From Micrococcales bacterium (GTDB lineage: Bacteria > Actinomycetota > Actinomycetes > Actinomycetales > Microbacteriaceae), in assembly GCA_947454255.1 (NCBI GenBank), contig CANGIU010000006.1, positions 1 to 64,000 on the forward strand: 64,000 nt of DNA, given 5' to 3'. Shown in pieces: positions 60,403-64,000 of the stretch; positions within the stretch are counted from its first letter, which is position 1; each line of letters starts with the position of its first letter. Under the pieces are notes generated by a model. That model ran no database searches and was not told the DNA's origin. It worked only from the letters and a program-made list of their open reading frames with translations. A program made the translations under genes and the position numbers.

Positions 60403-61293
60403 TTATGCGAAGACCTTCAGTGCCCCTGGTAATACCTTGCAAACAACCGGTGATTCACCTACATGTTCACCATCGGAATATGCTGGCATTCCCTCTGAAT
60501 GAATCTCAACATGCTTAGCCCTGATGATTTCAACTGCCGGATGAGTGACGTGTTTACCTTCATAAACTTTTGGAAATAACTTAATTAGTTCCATTCGGCT
60601 AATTGAGTTCAAAATGAAAAGATCCAACTCTCCATCTTCAACCTCTGCTTTAGGAGTCACATACAAGCCACCACCGTAAGAAGGAGAGTTCGTGATTGTG
60701 CAGAGGTTAGCGTCTAGAACTCTTTCCACTCCATCGATAACTAAACGGTAAGGAATTGGTTTGAATGCCATTAGCTCCCGATACATCGCAATGCGGTACT
60801 TAACTGGGCCTTTGATCCAGTTCCACATATTTGCTCGTTTATTCACCAGAGCATCGAATCCGGCACTAACAGCCCCGAATGAATAAAAAGTTTTACCCTT
60901 TGAGTCAGTTGAAATAAGATCAACCACTCTAGGTTTACTAATACTTTCAACTATTTTTTTGACACCCGATGGAACATCATGAATCGGAAGGCCTAAAGCT
61001 CTTGCTGAATCATTACCTGTTCCTGCAGCGACAAGACCTACCGGAATTCCAAACTCTGCAACCGCATTCACCGCTAGATGGAACATTCCATCACCACCTA
61101 CGACTACCAGCCCTGAAATTTCCTTACCAGCAAGGGCACTCTTAGCGTTCAACATTGCTTGAGCAAATGAATCTGCGGATAAATCTACGAGGTTGATATT
61201 GTGCTTAGCAAACTCAAGTTTCGCTTTCTCCCCTAAGACCTTACCTTTACCTCTTCCAGAGGTTGGGTTGATCACGATTCCTAAACTGGTCAT
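60403..61293 (-). CDS. Diacylglycerol kinase-like lipid kinase (DagK/YegS type)
   Basis: INPTSGRGKGKVLGEK, VVVGGDGMFHLAVNAV, AAGTGNDSARALGLP. Confidence 0.92.
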   Translation of the reverse strand: MTSLGIVINPTSGRGKGKVLGEKAKLEFAKHNINLVDLSADSFAQAMLNAKSALAGKEISGLVVVGGDGMFHLAVNAVAEFGIPVGLVAAGTGNDSARALGLPIHDVPSGVKKIVESISKPRVVDLISTDSKGKTFYSFGAVSAGFDALVNKRANMWNWIKGPVKYRIAMYRELMAFKPIPYRLVIDGVERVLDANLCTITNSPSYGGGLYVTPKAEVEDGELDLFILNSISRMELIKLFPKVYEGKHVTHPAVEIIRAKHVEIHSEGMPAYSDGEHVGESPVVCKVLPGALKVFA

Positions 61294-61295
61294 AA

Positions 61296-63419
61296 TTACT
61301 TTCTTAGCGACTGAGCATTAATAGCCACAATCAAAGTTGAAAGTGACATCAAGACTGCTCCTATTGCCGGAGTCAAAACTAAACCTAGCGGCATAAACAC
61401 TCCAGCCGCCAACGGTATTGCCAGAATGTTATAGCCAGCTGCCCACCATAAATTCTGCAAAGACTTCGCCCGAACTCTTCTACTTAGCTTCACAGCTCTT
61501 ACTACTGCCCCCGGATCATCGCTTATCAGCACGATGCCTGCAGATTCAATGGCAATGTTTGTTCCAGCGCCGATGGCAAAGCTCACATCTGCTTGTGCTA
61601 GCGCTGGGGCGTCGTTGATGCCATCGCCAACAAATCCAACGCTTGCACCTTCGGCTTGCAGTTTCTTTAGAATCTCAGCTTTATGCCAAGGCAATACTTC
61701 TGCAAAGACTTCAGTAATCTTCAGATCTTTAGCGATGTTATCTGCTACCCCTTGAGCATCCCCGGTTAACAGTCCAACGTGAAGACGTTCAACTTGGAGC
61801 TCATACACCGCTGCTGCAGAAGTTTCCCTGAGCACATCACCAACGCTAATCAGAGCTTCCAAGTTGCCATCAACAACAACACAGATAACTGTATAACCGG
61901 AGAAGGTAGCTTGATCTGCCCAGAGCACATCTGATACTTCCATGCGGATGTTGTTCTGCACCAAGAGCGCAGGAGAACCAACTACTACCTTTGCCTTGCC
62001 AACAACAGCTGAAACTCCAAGACCTGCAAGAGCAGCGAACTCCTTAGCCTTAGGAACCTTCACACCTTTAGCTTCGGCTGCAGCAACAATTGCCTTACCT
62101 AGCGAGTGTTCACTACTTCCTTCAACTGAGGCAGCAAGCCCCAGAGTCTTATCAACATCACGAATGTTTGCCTTATTGGCAATACGAACTTCAGTTACAG
62201 ATCTCTTTCCTAGAGTCAAAGTGCCTGTCTTATCAAAGAGCACCACATTCAACTTGGCTGCTTCCTCAAACATCTGCCGATTACGGATAAGCAAACCCGA
62301 AGAAGCTGCCTTCGCAGTTGTAATAGCTGTCACTAGGGGAATAGCCAGGCCCAAAGCATGAGGGCAAGCAATCACAAGAACTGTTACGACTCTTTCTAAA
62401 ACAAAAGTGATGTCTTGTGATCCATCCAAGACCCAATAGAGAGTTGTTAGAAGAGCCGAGGCAATAGCAACATAGAAAAGCCAGCCAGCTGCCCTATCAG
62501 CTAGTCGTTGAGTACTTGATTTTGACTTCTGGGCTTGATCAACCATCTCCACTATTTGTGAGAAAAGAGTGTTTACCCCCGTTGCGCTGGCTCTAACAAC
62601 GAGAGCACCTGAGGCGCTCATTCCATCAGAGCTAATCACTGTCCCCGCAAATACGTCACTGCCAGTTTCTTTTAGAAAGAGCGCTGATTCACCGGTAAGC
62701 ATAGATTCGTCAACATGAGCCTTACCCGAAACTACATGCCCATCTACCGGAATGATTCCACCAGGGGCAATTGCAATCTGATCTCCCAGCTCGATGCTCG
62801 AGACAGGAACATTTTCATATTTCTTTCCGCGCAAAACATTGGCAGTATCGGGAAGCATGCTTTTGAGTTCGCTGAGCGCATTCGATGCCTTCATGGCAGC
62901 AGCCATCTCCAACCAGTGACCGACCAGCATGATGGTTATTAGTGTTGCCAGTTCCCACCAGAAGTCCATGTGACCAATTGGTCTCCCAAGTAACTCTGCA
63001 ATTGTGAGTGCAAGGCTATAGCCAAAGGAAACTATTAGTGCCATGGCAATGAGTGCCATCATCCCAGGCTTTCGAGATTTAAGTTCCTGGAATCCGCTTG
63101 TCAAAAACACTCTTCCAGAAGTGAAGAAAAGGACAATGCCAAATATGGCTGGCAAATACATCGAACCCGGGAAGGATGCCGCTGAGAAGTTAAGTAAGGA
63201 CTGCAATGTGTGAGAGAAGTAAAGGGTAGGAAGCGTTAGCAATGAGGCAAGAAGAACTTGCTTCTTGAACATGTCGGGGCTGTGCTGGCTATGGTCATGC
63301 GCTTGGTGGTCCTCATGCGGATGATGAGCATGGGGGTCATCGTGATGATGGTGTTCGTGCTCATGCGTCATTGACATATTCTTGTTGCTCCAATTGAGGT
63401 TCGGTTCTAAGTTTGCCAT
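61296..63419 (-). CDS. CopB-type (P1B, CPH motif) heavy-metal P-type ATPase with His-rich N-terminus
   Basis: DKTGTLTLG, MLTGESALF, VIACPHALGLAIPLV (CPH), GDGINDAPALAQADVSFAIG; N-terminal HEHEHHHHDDPHAHHPHEDHQAHDHSQH. ATG 63419 chosen on promoter spacing; the ORF could open at 63461. Confidence 0.92.
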   Translation of the reverse strand: MANLEPNLNWSNKNMSMTHEHEHHHHDDPHAHHPHEDHQAHDHSQHSPDMFKKQVLLASLLTLPTLYFSHTLQSLLNFSAASFPGSMYLPAIFGIVLFFTSGRVFLTSGFQELKSRKPGMMALIAMALIVSFGYSLALTIAELLGRPIGHMDFWWELATLITIMLVGHWLEMAAAMKASNALSELKSMLPDTANVLRGKKYENVPVSSIELGDQIAIAPGGIIPVDGHVVSGKAHVDESMLTGESALFLKETGSDVFAGTVISSDGMSASGALVVRASATGVNTLFSQIVEMVDQAQKSKSSTQRLADRAAGWLFYVAIASALLTTLYWVLDGSQDITFVLERVVTVLVIACPHALGLAIPLVTAITTAKAASSGLLIRNRQMFEEAAKLNVVLFDKTGTLTLGKRSVTEVRIANKANIRDVDKTLGLAASVEGSSEHSLGKAIVAAAEAKGVKVPKAKEFAALAGLGVSAVVGKAKVVVGSPALLVQNNIRMEVSDVLWADQATFSGYTVICVVVDGNLEALISVGDVLRETSAAAVYELQVERLHVGLLTGDAQGVADNIAKDLKITEVFAEVLPWHKAEILKKLQAEGASVGFVGDGINDAPALAQADVSFAIGAGTNIAIESAGIVLISDDPGAVVRAVKLSRRVRAKSLQNLWWAAGYNILAIPLAAGVFMPLGLVLTPAIGAVLMSLSTLIVAINAQSLRK

Positions 63420-63425
63420 GCCTTG

Positions 63426-63432
63426 TATTCTG
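63426..63432. promoter_or_regulatory. Symmetric -10 element apparently shared by the divergent copB-like and MBL genes
   Basis: TATTCTG: plus-strand TATTCT ends 7 nt before ATG 63438; minus-strand CAGAAT ends 8 nt before ATG 63419. Confidence 0.6.
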
Positions 63433-63437
63433 AAGTC

Positions 63438-64000
63438 ATGAAACTCACTAAGTATGGACATGCCTGCATCGTTTTTGAAGAGCAGGGAAAGAAGCTAGTT
63501 CTAGACCCAGGCTCATATTCAGAGCCTTTAGAAGGTGTCGAGGATGTCTTAGCAGTGGTGATTACCCATGCTCACGATGATCATTGTTTTGAGGCCCAGC
63601 TGGACAGGCTTATCGAAACTAACCCAGATCTTATGATTTTTGGCCCTCCTCAGGTTTGCACACGACTCTCCAAATACAACACCACAGCTGTATACATGGG
63701 AGATCATTACCCGGTTGGTCCTTTCACTCTGGAGTTCTTCGGTGACCTGCATGCAGTGATTCACCAAAGCATCCCAGTATTAGAAAACCGTGGAGTTCTA
63801 ATTAACGACAAGTTCTACTACCCAGGAGATTCCTTTACAAACCCAGATCGACCTGTTGAACTACTAGCAGTTCCAACCAGTGCTCCATGGCTAAAGATTT
63901 CCGAGGTGATGGACTTTGTTTCTGCTATCAAACATAAGCATTCAATGGCAACTCATAACGCATTACACAGTGACTTTGGCAATGCTCTAAGTAATGGCAG
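63438..64000 (+). CDS. MBL-fold metal-dependent hydrolase, truncated by window end
   Basis: MKLTKYGHACIVFEEQGKKLVLDPGSY...VVITHAHDDHCFEAQ...; not in ORF track because it runs off the edge. Confidence 0.9.
   Translation, partial: MKLTKYGHACIVFEEQGKKLVLDPGSYSEPLEGVEDVLAVVITHAHDDHCFEAQLDRLIETNPDLMIFGPPQVCTRLSKYNTTAVYMGDHYPVGPFTLEFFGDLHAVIHQSIPVLENRGVLINDKFYYPGDSFTNPDRPVELLAVPTSAPWLKISEVMDFVSAIKHKHSMATHNALHSDFGNALSNG

Noticed and set aside
61942-62361. 139-aa plus-strand ORF opposite the CopB-like gene
   Set aside because: Antisense to conserved P-type ATPase motifs; no recognisable domain.

Overview
The window is a compact, gene-dense actinobacterial chromosome segment. Gene order, 1-nt gene overlaps and family content suggest a small-genome Microbacteriaceae-like organism; this taxonomy is inference only. 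I see no prophage, IS element, CRISPR array or classical defence island. From left to right it holds: the 3' end of a PduO-type cobalamin adenosyltransferase; a ~19 kb unidirectional minus-strand run (argS-lysA-hom-thrC-thrB-rho-prfA-prmC-tsaC-wecA-atpI-like-atpBEFHAGDC); tRNA-Arg(CCG) abutting a DedA gene; rdgB-rph-murI-DUF3039-malic enzyme-HtrA-like protease; tRNA-fMet; a UPF0182 / Lon-like PDZ protease / DUF2342 / RRE-ThiF-like / uvrD2 / nudC block; phosphotransferase, DUF3107, ferritin-like, DEAD-box, PHP and pepP genes; a soluble PRC-MgtE_N-CBS protein with DUF1003, Mrp, SSADH, tatB, O-methyltransferase, DUF3117, dapE/dapD; thiL, DUF3515, ddl-gpsA-plsC-murA-leuD-leuC; MFS, PfkB kinase, tRNA-Glu(CTC), a lipid kinase, a CPH-type (CopB-like) P-type ATPase, and a truncated MBL-fold gene. 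Most notable observations: (1) a recurrent leaderless-promoter pattern, with a TANNNT-like hexamer ending 7-8 nt before the start codon at about 17 genes; (2) a symmetric -10 apparently shared by the divergent copB-like and MBL genes; (3) a tRNA-Arg/dedA junction where tRNA 3' processing would create a 1-nt-leader mRNA; (4) an orphan RRE/ThiF-like protein beside a DUF2342 'metalloprotease' with RELAH instead of HExxH, the best candidate for an uncharacterised system; (5) an inverted repeat whose spacer is exactly the predicted -10 of the HtrA-like protease. All family calls come from reading the protein sequences; no database search was run.
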